Assembly (NCBI GenBank): GCA_021613375.1
Contig: CM038706.1
Span: forward strand, 22,510,866 to 22,574,865
Length of the DNA: 64,000 nucleotides
Source: Megaleporinus macrocephalus
Taxonomy: Eukaryota; Chordata; Actinopteri; Characiformes; Anostomidae
Reading direction: 5' to 3'
Under the pieces are notes generated by a model. The model saw nothing but the letters and a program-made list of their open reading frames with translations. It had not been told where the DNA came from and searched no databases. Of this stretch, positions 48,830 to 60,237 are shown one piece after another (position 1 is the stretch's first letter; every line of letters starts with the position of its first letter). Position numbers and translations under genes: made by a program.

Positions 48830-49060
48830 AGCAAGAATGAGCGAGCGTGGCTAACCCTACCCTATTTAAAAACACATCAGTCGCAGACTTCATCATCAAG
48901 TCTGGTATTTACCATACTCATTTGTTAGGGCATGCAATGTCTCAATCAAAAGAGATTTCATGGGACCTCTGGAAAAAAAACACATGCCGGTTTTCGGCAG
49001 ATTGGAAGAGGTTCCAGAACTCTGCCAGCAGATAGGTTACACATAAAGGGAACATCGGTC
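48830..49060 (+). pseudogene. Tc1-like transposase N-terminal fossil
   Basis: ATG at 48937 opens MSQSKEISWDLWKK. This matches the N-terminus of a fish Tc1-like transposase family (MSQSKEIS-DL type), and the upstream GACTTCATCATCAAGTCTGG is its typical 5' leader. After about 14 codons the frame decays, so no helix-turn-helix or DDE residues survive. No TIRs seen. Confidence 0.6.
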
Positions 49061-50251
49061 ATCCAACAAAAATGACTAAAAGACTAAGGCACAGGACAAT
49101 AGAATCCCATCCCATCTGTAAAACATGCTCATGGCTGTATCGCCCATTGGGTTCTCTTAATCTATTCTTGTGGAGATCTGATCATCTGGTCACTGAAGAT
49201 CTGATCATATTTTAGATCACATTTATAAAGTAATTCACAAACTTTCAAGCTGCACTGTATATACATTTACAGTATACACTGAGTTCCCTGCACCCACACA
49301 TCTCTTTTCCAAAAATAATTATTTAAAAGAATCATCTGTTGATATCACAAGGGTTTTTTTCTTAATACATGCAAATGAAACCCATCAGGTCAAAAGTAAA
49401 AGTAGAGATATGACTCATTCATAATTTCTCAGTTTGTAAGTAGTGCTGTTTCTGGAAGCCTGGAAGCCTGAGCTCAGAATCACATCTATTTCAACCTCTA
49501 CAGGTCTGCGCTACAAAGAGGAGAAATGGCAACAGGCTGGTCAGCTTAATCATTAGAGTTTGAATGGTTTGAAATTCAGGATGTATTTAAATATAGAATA
49601 CTGAATTATAGTCAGTATTACAGATCTAACAAGCTACTGATTTTATATGTTGCTTTATCTAAAGCAAATATACTCCTGTAAGTAAAATAGAGAAGAGAAG
49701 TGCTGCTGTATGACTTTGGACAGTGTGAGCAACCAGGTTAACAGAACCTAATAAGTTTTTGTTGTTGTTATGGTTGTTTTTTTTTTGCAAAAACATTGCA
49801 AATTTGACAGACCTATATTTCTGGGTTTTCATTGGGTGAGATAAACATCTTGTTGCAGCTGTGAACCTCTAGAGCTGCACCATCACCATGGGGAGAATGT
49901 GCAATATAGCCTGTCTCTACTAAAGTTATTTTTCTGTTCTGAAACAAATCATCCCAGCGCCTGTAGAAGGAGCTCGGCGCAGGACATGAGCTGAACAGTA
50001 GCTGGCTGTGCGATAAGGAGACTGAATTTGACTCTATTCTGAGGATTAGCTCCTAATGATGTGAGAACAGTTTATAATTCATTATATAATTCCATTTACA
50101 CGGAGAACAACTGCCAATTAACACATTCAATAATAAAGTCTAACACACACACACACATAAACAGGCAGGCTTATATACTGTCTTTGTATTGCTATCCTTA
50201 TGGGGTCTTACACTGCAATGATACTGATACAAAATGACCCAACCCCTAAAG
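49061..50251. other. intergenic, nothing recognised
   Basis: No genes or clear repeats. Confidence 0.45.
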
Positions 50252-50437
50252 AAGTGGCCACCAGCCCCGTTCATGGAGATCTACCTACCTGCAGACTTCA
50301 GCTACAACTCCAGCCCTAATTAGCTCCACCTGATCCATCTAATTATTGCCTTCAGGAGTCCGCGATTAGCTGAATAGGATTTGTTAGATTTGGCTTGGAG
50401 GTGAAACCTGCAGGAGGAGGCTTAGTGGCCACTGCCA
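50252..50437. repeat. palindromic MITE-like repeat
   Basis: AAGTGGCCACCAGCCCC at the left and TTAGTGGCCACTGCC at the right. GATCTACCTACCTGCAG and CTGCAGGAGGAGG form an inverse inner pair. The central GCTCCACCTGATCC, GTCCGCGATTAGC and GGATTTGTTAGA region has no coding frame. Confidence 0.6.
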
Positions 50438-52032
50438 TAAAGCTTAAATGAAGTCTAGTGTAAACGTTTCTGTGCTATTTCAGAGTAAAGAAATACTGCT
50501 ATGTAAGATTGAAATACTTTCTATAAAAGAAATGTATGTACATTCAGTAGAATCAGCTATAAGGACCTCCCACTTTAGCACTTCTTAAGTATAGTATTAC
50601 AAGTATCAGCACACATACAGAGAGAAAGACAGAGAGAGAGAAAGAGACAGAGAGTTGTGCAGCACTGATAATGTTCAAAGACTTTCACAGAATACTAATG
50701 AATGCAATTTTGTGTGTATGAATATGAGCGTGAACACAGAGATGCATTAGACGTTTGTACAGAGGAAAAATGATTAACGGCATACATACAAATAAACACA
50801 TAAACCCAATATGCAGGAATCATACAGTCGTACAATTACCGTATGGGTGGGTGTTGGGTGGGGGGATTTCTCTTTTCACTTTCCAAAGACTCACTCACTT
50901 ATCTCTTCAGCTGCTACGCTGGGGGATTAACACAAAATGAGCTCAGACTCCTACACAGTTTCTGCACAACCACACACATACACTGGAATATTAACTATGT
51001 CAGAGCAGCAGTAGCCCAATATTTATTGTACTAAATGACAGATATAATAATAATAATAATAACAACAATTTTTATTAGTAGTAGTAGTAGTACTAGTAGT
51101 AGTAGTAGTATTACAGCACATATAATGCAACTCAAATTGCTTTAACAGGGAAAAATTTTACAAAGTGTCCTAAATAAGACTATTCATAAAAAACAGTAAA
51201 ATGCAATGACTTAAATGGGACCAAATTATGTAAAAACTATTTATCTTTTGAAATAAAGGAGCTTGATGCAGTCCATATGGCAAATATGTGGAAACTAAGC
51301 TGCAAAAACAGCTTTAAAACACCGTTTTCACTGTAACACACCTTTACACAAATCCACTTCCAACATCAAATTATCTGCATAAATTAAAGGCTGTTGGCTT
51401 TAACAGCAAAATATAAATTCTTGTGATCTTTATCATGATTATCATGATCTAAATGAGTTTTGTAAGGAAAACTGGGTTTGTTTTGTCTTGCTATCCCACC
51501 CTCTCCTCCGCCACACACACACACACACAATTTTGCTTGTAAACTCATCATCATGGATTCTATTACACAAAATATTAAATAGAAGTTGCAGTCAGATTCT
51601 TATTCACTAGTTTCTTGCTTTGAAAGGTGCAACTCTGACATCACATGCATACCCTCTATTTTGGCTACTGCACTTCAGCCCCGCCCATTTACACTAAAGT
51701 TAGAAGGAACATTTCAGCCTAGATTGCTTTTTTTAAATGAAGCGCAATACAAGTCAACCAATCAGAACAGAGCCTATTTACATATATCATTCCAAACAAG
51801 CAGAAGCACACCTGAGCCCACTTGCTTAATTAATTGGTTTTAGTCATACAGTAGGTCATTTAAACTCCTGATTTGTAGGAATGAACACATACAGCCATGC
51901 CAGCCCTTTGTGAATAAGACTGGGCAACCCTGTTGTTAGATTAGAGTTAGAGAGTGAGGGAATGAACATGGTCATATAAAATTGAACTAGAACTGCTAAA
52001 CAACATAGAGGACAAGAAAATTGTTGGATATA
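50438..52032. other. intergenic with short microsatellites
   Basis: ATA then TAG triplet runs at 51047-51112 and a CA run at 51513-51530. No gene recognised. Confidence 0.5.
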
Positions 52033-52270
52033 TCATTGCTGTCCAAAGAAAAACAAGCATTTCTAAAATCATAACTTTACAGGAGAGGTCAATGACATTC
52101 TTTACTTTTAATATAAGTCAGAAATCAGAAATGTTTCCAGGTTATTTGGAGCATTTCTATTGGTCCATTCATCATTTTTACACAATACCAACAGCAGCAG
52201 TTGTGTTCACATGATGTAGAAAAATAAAAATGGACACAAATGGATGTACATGTTTTACTTTGGACAGTAA
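52033..52270 (+). mobile_element. TA-flanked MITE, family M, copy 5 (238 bp)
   Basis: TA at 52031-52032 and 52271-52272. The left TIR TCATTGCTGTCCAAAGAAAA pairs with TTTTACTTTGGACAGTAA at the right. The interior CTTTTAATATAAGTCAG, GCATTTCTATTGGTCCATTC and CATGATGTAGAAAAATAAAA matches copy 1 in the same orientation. Confidence 0.83.
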
Positions 52271-54279
52271 TATATAAAAATCAATTAAGATTTTCGAATG
52301 ATTGTCTAAGACCTGAGCTTGATGAGCTCAATGAAGATGCAAGTGCTATAAAGCATCGGTGACTGATACAAAGCCTATTCACACACGCACACAATGTGGA
52401 TTTGTCCTGAGAATAGTATCGCAGTGCTGTGAGGGAGTGAGAGGAGTGTGATGAAGGGTGTATGTGCACAGAGGTGGGGCAGTCTATTGTGCCTGGTTGC
52501 TAAATGGGAAGAGAGTGTTTTTTTTCTCATTTTTTTCTTTTTTCCATACACAAACACCCCCAGCAAAGTAAATGACTACCGAGGAGGAGAAAGGAGGATA
52601 GAGAGGGGAGAAGACTGGAGAAGAGAAGGAGAGAGAGAACAGGGGGAGGGCTATAGCTGTTCACTCAAGCATTCCTTATGAAATCATCAACTAAATCCGC
52701 ACTCAAATGCAACTGTTGTGTGTGAACTTTCCACCACTCCTGAAAGCAGCAGCGCTCTTAAGCCCGCAGATTAGCACGCCTTTGCATCAACTGTGCTGCG
52801 TCTGTGCGAGAGTGTGTTGTGGAGGACAATTGACATCTTCATGAGTTCATTTCACAGATGAGTGTCTTGAATCATCGGTGATGTGTGTTTCCGTCAGCGA
52901 AAGACAGATAGAGAGAGAGAGAGAGAGAGAGATAGCGTCTAGCACATATCTTCAATGTTTGATTAAGTATTTTAGAGAGTGTGGTGTGTGTGTGTGTGTG
53001 TGTGTGGTGAGGGCTCAGAGCTTCCACCCACTTTGCATGAGAAAACCAGGATTACCCCAAATATTTATCCGTGCTGAGAGAGACGTTTCCCCTGCCTTTT
53101 TATCCCTGCAGGAATCCTATTCTATTCAATTCTGCTCCCTCTTTCTGTCGATCTCTCTCTCTCACTCAATCTTGCTCTCTTAATGCTTTAATGCAGTCAC
53201 TCCTTCCCCTTAAAATCCATTTTTATCACTGTTTGCATGGATTCCAAGGAGGATTGCACAAACGTTTGTTAATAGTTATCGAGGTATTAGCCCTTAAAAT
53301 ACTGGTTCTGCAAAAGGCTTTAGTATTCAAATAAGCAATAATAACATGTTACAGTTTGTTATGTGCTTTTTAACCAATCACAGCTCCAGATGACCGTGTC
53401 TGTCAGTGTCTATCTTAATAAATGAATATATTCATGCAATCCAGCAATAATGAATTACTTTGGTTAAAGTAATGTAGGTAAACACATATGAACTGTAGTG
53501 AACTATAATTAATGCAATGCTATGAAATTCAAAACCAATTTTAAACCACATGTCTCTATATTATCTGTCTCATTCTACAGATATCTAGCCAAATCATGTT
53601 ATGTCATGGGACCCTTCACTTTTATTATGCTCTATGTTATGACAGACTTAGTATTAAGAGAATAGAATAGAATTATGATACTGGAGTTTAAGTTTTAAAG
53701 AAGACCATTTATGCTTTTTCAGTTTCCTTTAGTGTGTTGTAGCTTTTTGTGCCTATAAACTGAGTTATAAAGCCCAAAGTACATGCCAGGAGAAAAAAAC
53801 TCTACCAAAGAAACATATTTCACAGATGCCTGGAACATCGCAATAGACTTTCTAGGCATTTTTTATGTTACAAAGTGACATCATCCTGTAACGCAATTCT
53901 TATTGCCCACCCTCTGAAAATGACATGCCCTCACACAATGCACAAAAAGTTAAATCTACCAACTTGTTCTACCTTTCAGGATCAGACTCCAGTTCAAACT
54001 GATGCAGCAGAACTGACACCATTCTTAAAACAGCCACAACAGTGTGGTAGCAGAATGTCACTCTGGTGGTTGGTGAATCAGAGCTCACTGGGCTCATTGG
54101 GAGGTGGGGCTTAAATACATAATAGGCATAATAGGTCCCCTTTAATTTTTTCATTATGTGGTTATAGCATGTGTCAGTGCCAGGATTTTGGTCAGAGACC
54201 ACCCTTCATTTATAGAAACAGTCATTAAGTCATTATATTAATTTTTTTAACATTTAGCATTTACCTATGTTTTGCTTTC
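52271..54279. other. intergenic with GA and GT microsatellites
   Basis: GA run 52908-52932, GT run 52982-53007, TC-rich tract 53140-53165. No gene recognised. Confidence 0.5.
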
Positions 54280-54660
54280 ATTACAGAGACTTTCTTTTTG
54301 TAGATATCTGTAGGGATATTTCTCCACATCGCCACCGTTGAGTCTTTGAAGTTGGTTGCATTTTCTGCTTCTCACGATCCAAATAACTCCAAACACATTC
54401 AGTGATGTTGAGATCTGGACAGTCTATCATTCTGAGAATACCAGCAGCTTATATGTTTGTTGTGTGTATTTTCTCTCTTAGGGCTTCTAAACAGCTGCAC
54501 ATCCTTTCAGACCCATAGTGCTGAGTTGTCTTCTCACAGTAGAAGGATGGACAGAAACACCGGTATTTTTTTTCAGATCTGAAGTAATGGAGGAGCCTGA
54601 TTTCCTTTTCACTCTCAGAGAAGAAAGTATTGTTTATCTGATGGGGACAATCTTACAAAC
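54280..54660 (-). pseudogene. Tc1-like transposase fossil 1, internally deleted
   Basis: On the minus strand, 54480-54570 encodes GVSVHPSTVRRQLSTMGLKG followed by a nonsense codon, the N-terminal helix-turn-helix of a Tc1-like transposase. 54290-54430 encodes PDLNITECVWSYLDREKQ, the C-terminal region with the catalytic Glu. The middle, including the first two Asp residues, is missing. No clear TIRs. Confidence 0.75.
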
Positions 54661-54674
54661 CAGGTCATTTTCAT

Positions 54675-54800
54675 TATAATGCTGTTAACAAAACCTCATA
54701 TCCCCAAAAAGATAACTTTACAGGAGAAAGAAAAAAACATACTTTGCTTTTAATGTAAGTCAAGGTAACTAGACTTTTTTTTTCAGCCTATTCACATTCA
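54675..54800 (+). mobile_element. MITE family M, fragment
   Basis: AGATAACTTTACAGGAGAAA and CTTTTAATGTAAGTCAAGG match the interior of copies 1 and 5. TIRs are not recognisable except a degenerate AATGCTGTTAACAAAAC. Confidence 0.55.
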
Positions 54801-57027
54801 CCAGACTTTTACATTGAGTCGGGAACTGAAAAACAGATTTTGTTCCAACAGCAGTGATGTTTCGTAATTTTTATGAACTACTTTTAAAATGAGTGACGTA
54901 CTTAATCTTCTGAATAACTTGATCAGTTAGAGAAGAAATAAAATTGTCGGCTTATCTCCGCACAGTAGGCATTTCAGGCCAAGCCATGTAGAGCTGTGTA
55001 GTACAGTATGAAAGCATTTCTCTGCATTATGTTTGCAGCGTGTTCAGTAATGACGGCCACTAGTTTTTGGAAAGAGAGGTCCGTTCTCCCATTTCAACAG
55101 CTGGCAGTGGATGAGTAAAACCGTTCACAGGGCTAACAGGGATGAAATGGATGGTAAGACAAGGTCATTGTCATGGATATGACCTATGACAGTACAATTT
55201 CACAATGTTATGGAAGCGCTGCGGGTCCTCTTTTTTTCTGCCATTGCCATGACAACCTACCTCCTGGCATACTGTAATTCAGCAGAGTCGGCAGACTCGG
55301 TGCATATGCTGCTGCTATTGTTTATCGGGGAGTGTGGGTGTGTGTGACTGTATTCACCAGTGGGATATTGCGCGTCCCTGTCAAGCCAGGCCAGGGCGCT
55401 TGTGCAGTGTCTTTCTCCACACATACACACACACACTGACCCTGAGATAGAGGTAAACTGGCTCCATTCAGACAGGAGAATGGCCCAGCGAGGAGTGGGA
55501 GGAGCCAGGCTGTCACCCACGGCGACCGGAGCGGGGAGTCATGGGAAAGATAAGCTGTGGGAGTGAGGTGATGAGGTGAACGTCTTCTCACACGCACACA
55601 CGCTCCAGCTCCCAAACAAAACTATGAAAGCCCTTCAAAAGAAGCACTAACCAAACTCACTTGTGGAAATATGAGTCTGCTGACTTCGACCCTGAGCTAG
55701 GTTCAGAGCTTCCCACATTAAAATGACTCACTCTCTCCTTTGCATAAACCCTAGTTCTAACTTTGTAGTTGTTTGTAAGTGCAGATTTCAGCCACCAGAC
55801 AGCATAACCTCGGCAGAACTGCTATGGCTGTAGTTCTAAATAGCTGATGATTCAGGCAGGCTGAGGTAAACCTCTATGAACTCCCACCCTGACCACAAGG
55901 GGGCACCAGAGACACACTGCCCCATCTCCACAGCAACAAGACAGGAATGTTCAGTGTCAACACTCCCCGTGTGTGTCTGTATGCTCCACCATTCCATGTA
56001 CAAGAAATATTACTCATATACATGTACATATACATTTTTACATAGAATTGAATGAAAACTTCTGCAATGTATTTCTGTGTCTCTCTTGTGTTCCTACGTG
56101 TTTGTGTTGCACTGTTATTGTGTGTGTGTGTGTGTGCGCACACATAAGTGTGATGTCTCTATCTGTGGGAACGTCTTCATTGGGGGAGCTCCAGAGTGCC
56201 CTCCCCAGCAGGCTATTCACCTCAGGCCTCCGCTCACCACTGCAACAATGGAGCTGATCAATGTTCAGGCACTAAACAAAAGCCCTGCATCAGGACACAC
56301 ACACACATTCACTCACACACACACACAAACACCAATTCTGAAGTATCGTGGCTGGACGGGGATGTGATTAGCCTGCTGGAGGCCATCTTTTTGATGCCTA
56401 AGTAATTTCTAATTCCAGGCAGAAGCAGCAGCCCTTGAGGGAGAAATAGTGTGAATAGCATACAAATTCCGCTTGTCACCAGTGAGAATTCTTCAAGAAT
56501 TACATTCTAGTAATCACATGTAAGCATCTCAAGACCTGAATAAGATTCCAAGTTTGAAAGTTGCTTGGGCGGGCGTACAGAGCTTATTAATATTTGTGGA
56601 CTGTTATGTGTGTAATGTTTTATATTTTGTTTTCATCTTCTCACTGGAATTTGCAGTACTTTGCAAAAATGTGGGTTCCTTTTATTTATATATGTATATA
56701 CACACTACTGCACATAAGACACCTAATCTCATTGTTTACAACCATGTATTTCTTTACCTGTAAGAACACCAGATATCATTAGAACTGAGCATAAATACAA
56801 TACAAAGTAAGATGAATAACTTATTTTGAAAGAAGCAAATAGTATCTGGTGCGTCAGTTTAAAGAACAAAGTTAAGTTCCAGATTTGCACAAATTTATTG
56901 TATTGCTTCGCCAGCAATCTTGATTTTTGAGCTTAGTGGAGTACTGAGTAGTCAAAGCTGGTATTAGATGATAACTATAAATAATCCTGAGTCGCCACAA
57001 GAAAAAGCTTGGAAAGGTTAAATAAAC
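54801..57027. other. intergenic with one CTCF-like site
   Basis: 55320-55620 is GC-richer with CA runs. 55970-56330 has GT and CA runs. Several overlapping open frames show no known domain. Confidence 0.45.
55893..55906 (+). promoter_or_regulatory. CTCF-like motif
   Basis: CCACAAGGGGGCAC matches 13 of 14 consensus positions and is close to the commonly described CCACNAGGGGGC form. Confidence 0.4.
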
Positions 57028-57069
57028 ACACTGACATATGTAAAAGAGTGCTTTTACATATGTCAGTGT
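57028..57069. repeat. perfect 19-bp hairpin with AGTG loop
   Basis: ACACTGACATATGTAAAAG (57028-57046) is followed by AGTG and then the exact inverse complement CTTTTACATATGTCAGTGT (57051-57069). Confidence 0.9.
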
Positions 57070-57179
57070 ATTAATATTTTTTGAATATTAAACAGAAAAT
57101 GTTCTGAGCAAGTAAAAGTATTCTGTCTGGAAAATAGCCTTTTAAATATAATGTCCAACTTTAGTAGTTACAGCTTCCA

Positions 57180-57440
57180 TTCTTTTTAAAGACCATTTTC
57201 CACATCATCAAAATTCAGTTCTCATAATCTAAAGAATCTTACAAATTTTGATTCACCAGACCATAAAACCTTACTGCACATCTCAGATGGTTTTCTAGCA
57301 CAAATTTCTTTTAAGTTTATTTGTTTTCTTTTCAGAGGGCTTTTTGAAAGCTACACATTCTTACAGACCCAAACCATTAGGCTGTCTTCTCCCAGTGGAA
57401 CGCTGGGAAGAAACACCTGACTGGAGCTTGATGCATGCTT
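57180..57440 (-). pseudogene. Tc1-like transposase fossil 2, internally deleted
   Basis: On the minus strand, VSSQRSTGRRQPNGLGL, then a stop, then ECVAFKKPSEKK resembles the helix-turn-helix and linker of a Tc1-like transposase. Near 57200, FDDVEN resembles the extreme C-terminus shared with the remnant at 59.9 kb. Multiple stops; the catalytic core is largely gone. Confidence 0.6.
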
Positions 57441-59097
57441 TAAATTAATATTATGTAACTGCTTTAACTTAAAAAACAGCTTCTGAAAACCACTTTGATG
57501 ACAGTCTGTCTTATGATACTAAATTTGTATCATTGGCACTCTGGGCCCAGGATGCTACGTAACATACGCGGGACCTCTTGCAACAACTGCATAACACTTT
57601 ATGGCAACACGTCACACACCAGCTACTTAGCATCTTCAACTAGCTATAAGAAGACAGTAGTTCAGTATTTCCAGCATGGACTTCAAGCTAGAGACTGTGA
57701 AGACATGGTAGAAGACTAGGAAGCGAGGAACAAAAACAAGAGAGGGGGACTTAGCAAGAGACCAGAGTAAATCTCAAACTGGCTTTTACTCATTTAAAAA
57801 AGCAATAAAAGGCAAGACAGCCTCGGGGCTAATGGGAAAACAATAAAAATCAGAGTGTTTATCCCTGAAAATGTTATTTATGAAAGATTGTGATGTAGGC
57901 TGTAACTGTGAAAGCTGACTCCCCAGTAGAATCTGACTCCCCTTAACACGCAAACGCTTCACACAGGTATTGAGATGCTACAGATTAGACCTGAGATTCT
58001 GGTTATTTACACATAGAAATAACTGAAATTGTGAGTGTAATATGTAGCCTGCATCTGTATCTTCAACTTGTCAACAAATACACATGTACTGTCCACGAGG
58101 GGGGCTCAAAGCACAATATGCATATACAGTGATGTAAAAGTGAGTAACTGTCAGTGACTCAGAGTTCTATTTCCTCGTTTTTTCGTCATTTTATCTTTTA
58201 ATGAGGCTTAGAAACATATTTGTATCCAATCATGATCTCTATAGATGAGAGAGCCAGATTTCACTGTTTAACTCTATGGGCGCTTGGTTCCTGAATAAAT
58301 AAACACAGTGCTGAGGGATGTGTGGTGTTCATGCTGTGCATGGTCTTCACCGATGACAAAGCTCTTTGATATGTCAATATTGGTTTGAGTCATGCACCAC
58401 ATCTGCAAATCAGTTATCCATACTCATATCTCTGAAACTACCTAGATCCACCAACAAGTCATGTAATCAGAGCCTGGAGAAAGGTTTGAGACTGAGCTCA
58501 GCTGATTTCTTCAATTACTGCCTCTTATATCTGCGATTTCTACCTCGCCAAGGTTCACTGTAGAGATGTCCCTGATGTTAACCAAGCATGTTCTGTGAAA
58601 GGATGTGTCTGAGTAGGTATGTATAAATATGTGAGCAGCACCACTTCAGTGGTTTGAGAGATACACTGCTAGCAAATGAGGGTCATTATAAAACTGCCTG
58701 AATCAACATAATTTCATTAACTTGATATCAGTTTAGATCTAATAACACACCCACACCCGCCAATAGGCATGACACATTTCTTTAAGAGGCTTATGCAGCT
58801 CTGTGAACATTGTTAACATCTCCATAATGATAACTTTATATATGTCAAAAAACATTCATAATTATGATTTTGGATCATTTTTGTTAATTTATTTGTCATG
58901 CAATAATCATTCTAAGTAAGAGTTTTGATATGACAGTGATGATGTTAAGCATTTCATGTTGACTTGGAGAACTTGGGCACTATATTCTTAGTAAAAAAAA
59001 ACATAAATGGTCTATGGTTTTAACAATAGTGGAAACCTGTGCAGCGCCTGTATAGCTTATATATATATCATGTTTCCATCATACAAAAAACAGTTCA
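57441..59097. other. intergenic, nothing recognised
   Basis: The open frame at 57495-57719 has no known domain. No repeats recognised with confidence. Confidence 0.45.
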
Positions 59098-60237
59098 TGC
59101 ACTCTTAAAACAGAGGGTTCTCCAATGGCTTTTCAGTAAAGATAATGGCTGCATACAGAACCATGAACACTCAAAGAACCGCTTGCATGCTTAAATAGTT
59201 ATTTGCATGGTGAAATCCTGTTGTGCTTGGTTCTAAATAAGACCTTTTTGAAGATGGTTCTATGTACAATACTGTGCAAATGCTTAAGAGACTTGGGGGC
59301 ATTATATTAAAAACATTTTTTTATTTGCTCAGCAAAACACTTTTATATTTTATATTTTTAAATATAGTATTAATACAGTAAGTAGTGGTTTTATATATAT
59401 CAGTATATTACATATATTTATTTTATTATTTGCAGTTATCATCCCAAACCTGCTTTGGCTACTCAGTACTTCATTTAGCCAAAGCTCCAGATTGCTGCTA
59501 AAGGAATTTAGTACATTTATGAAATCTGGAACTAAACTTTGTTCTTCAAGCTGGTGCACAAGATATTATCTCCTTCTTTAAAAATAAGATAGTTATGCGA
59601 TTTGCATTACATTTATTATTATTTACAAATGTTCTAATGATATTAATGAAGGGAGCTTGAGTTAATGAAAATAGACTTATTGCTAATTGCTAAGAATGTG
59701 CTTAGCTGCAGACCTTTGCAGAGGTACTGTAGCCCCAAAATGATGCCATGTCACCATGCAAACAATCATTTAAGCATGCAAATACTTCTATGAGTGTTTC
59801 CATGTAGAATCATTGTCTTTGCTAAAGAAGCCTTGGTATGATACTGTATGATTCTATTTGTAGTACTGTGTAAAAGTCAGAGCCCAGACCTCAGCACCAC
59901 TGAATGTGCTTTGGATTACTTGGCTAGTGAGAAGAAGAAGCTTCTCAGAAGTTCAGCCAACTTCTAAAACTGAACTTTGATGATGTGGAAATATATCCCT
60001 GCAAGTTCCCTGAAAAAGAAAGGAAGCTTTGACTTTAGAAGTCAAAGTGTGGACACACTAAAATCCTGAAACATTTAATATTATATTTACTTATTTAGGA
60101 TTCAGTGTAATTTCCTGTAGTTTCCTGTTTCTTTTTACTGGACACAAAATCAGTGGTGGTCTCTGTCTTTTGCACAGCACTGTATAGCCATGGTCTTTAC
60201 TAAAGAACTCTTGAAGAACCACTTTTTTAAGGGTGCA
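59098..60237. mobile_element. ACTCTTAAAA-type MITE split by a Tc1-like insertion
   Basis: The outer left end TGCACTCTTAAAACAGAGGG is inverse to the outer right end CCACTTTTTTAAGGGTGCA. Left interior words AGAACCATGAACACTC and right interior words ATGGTCTTTACTAAAGAAC belong to one family. They are separated by the 916-bp element at 59267-60182. Confidence 0.65.
59267..60182 (+). mobile_element. deleted Tc1-like element nested in a MITE (916 bp)
   Basis: Left end CAATACTGTGCAAATGCTTA and right end TGTCTTTTGCACAGCACTG are terminal inverted repeats flanked by TA at 59265-59266 and 60183-60184. At 59880-60040 the plus strand encodes SPDLSTTECALDYLASEKKK, the Tc1-like C-terminal segment with the catalytic Glu. 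The N-terminal and central transposase regions are missing. Confidence 0.72.
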
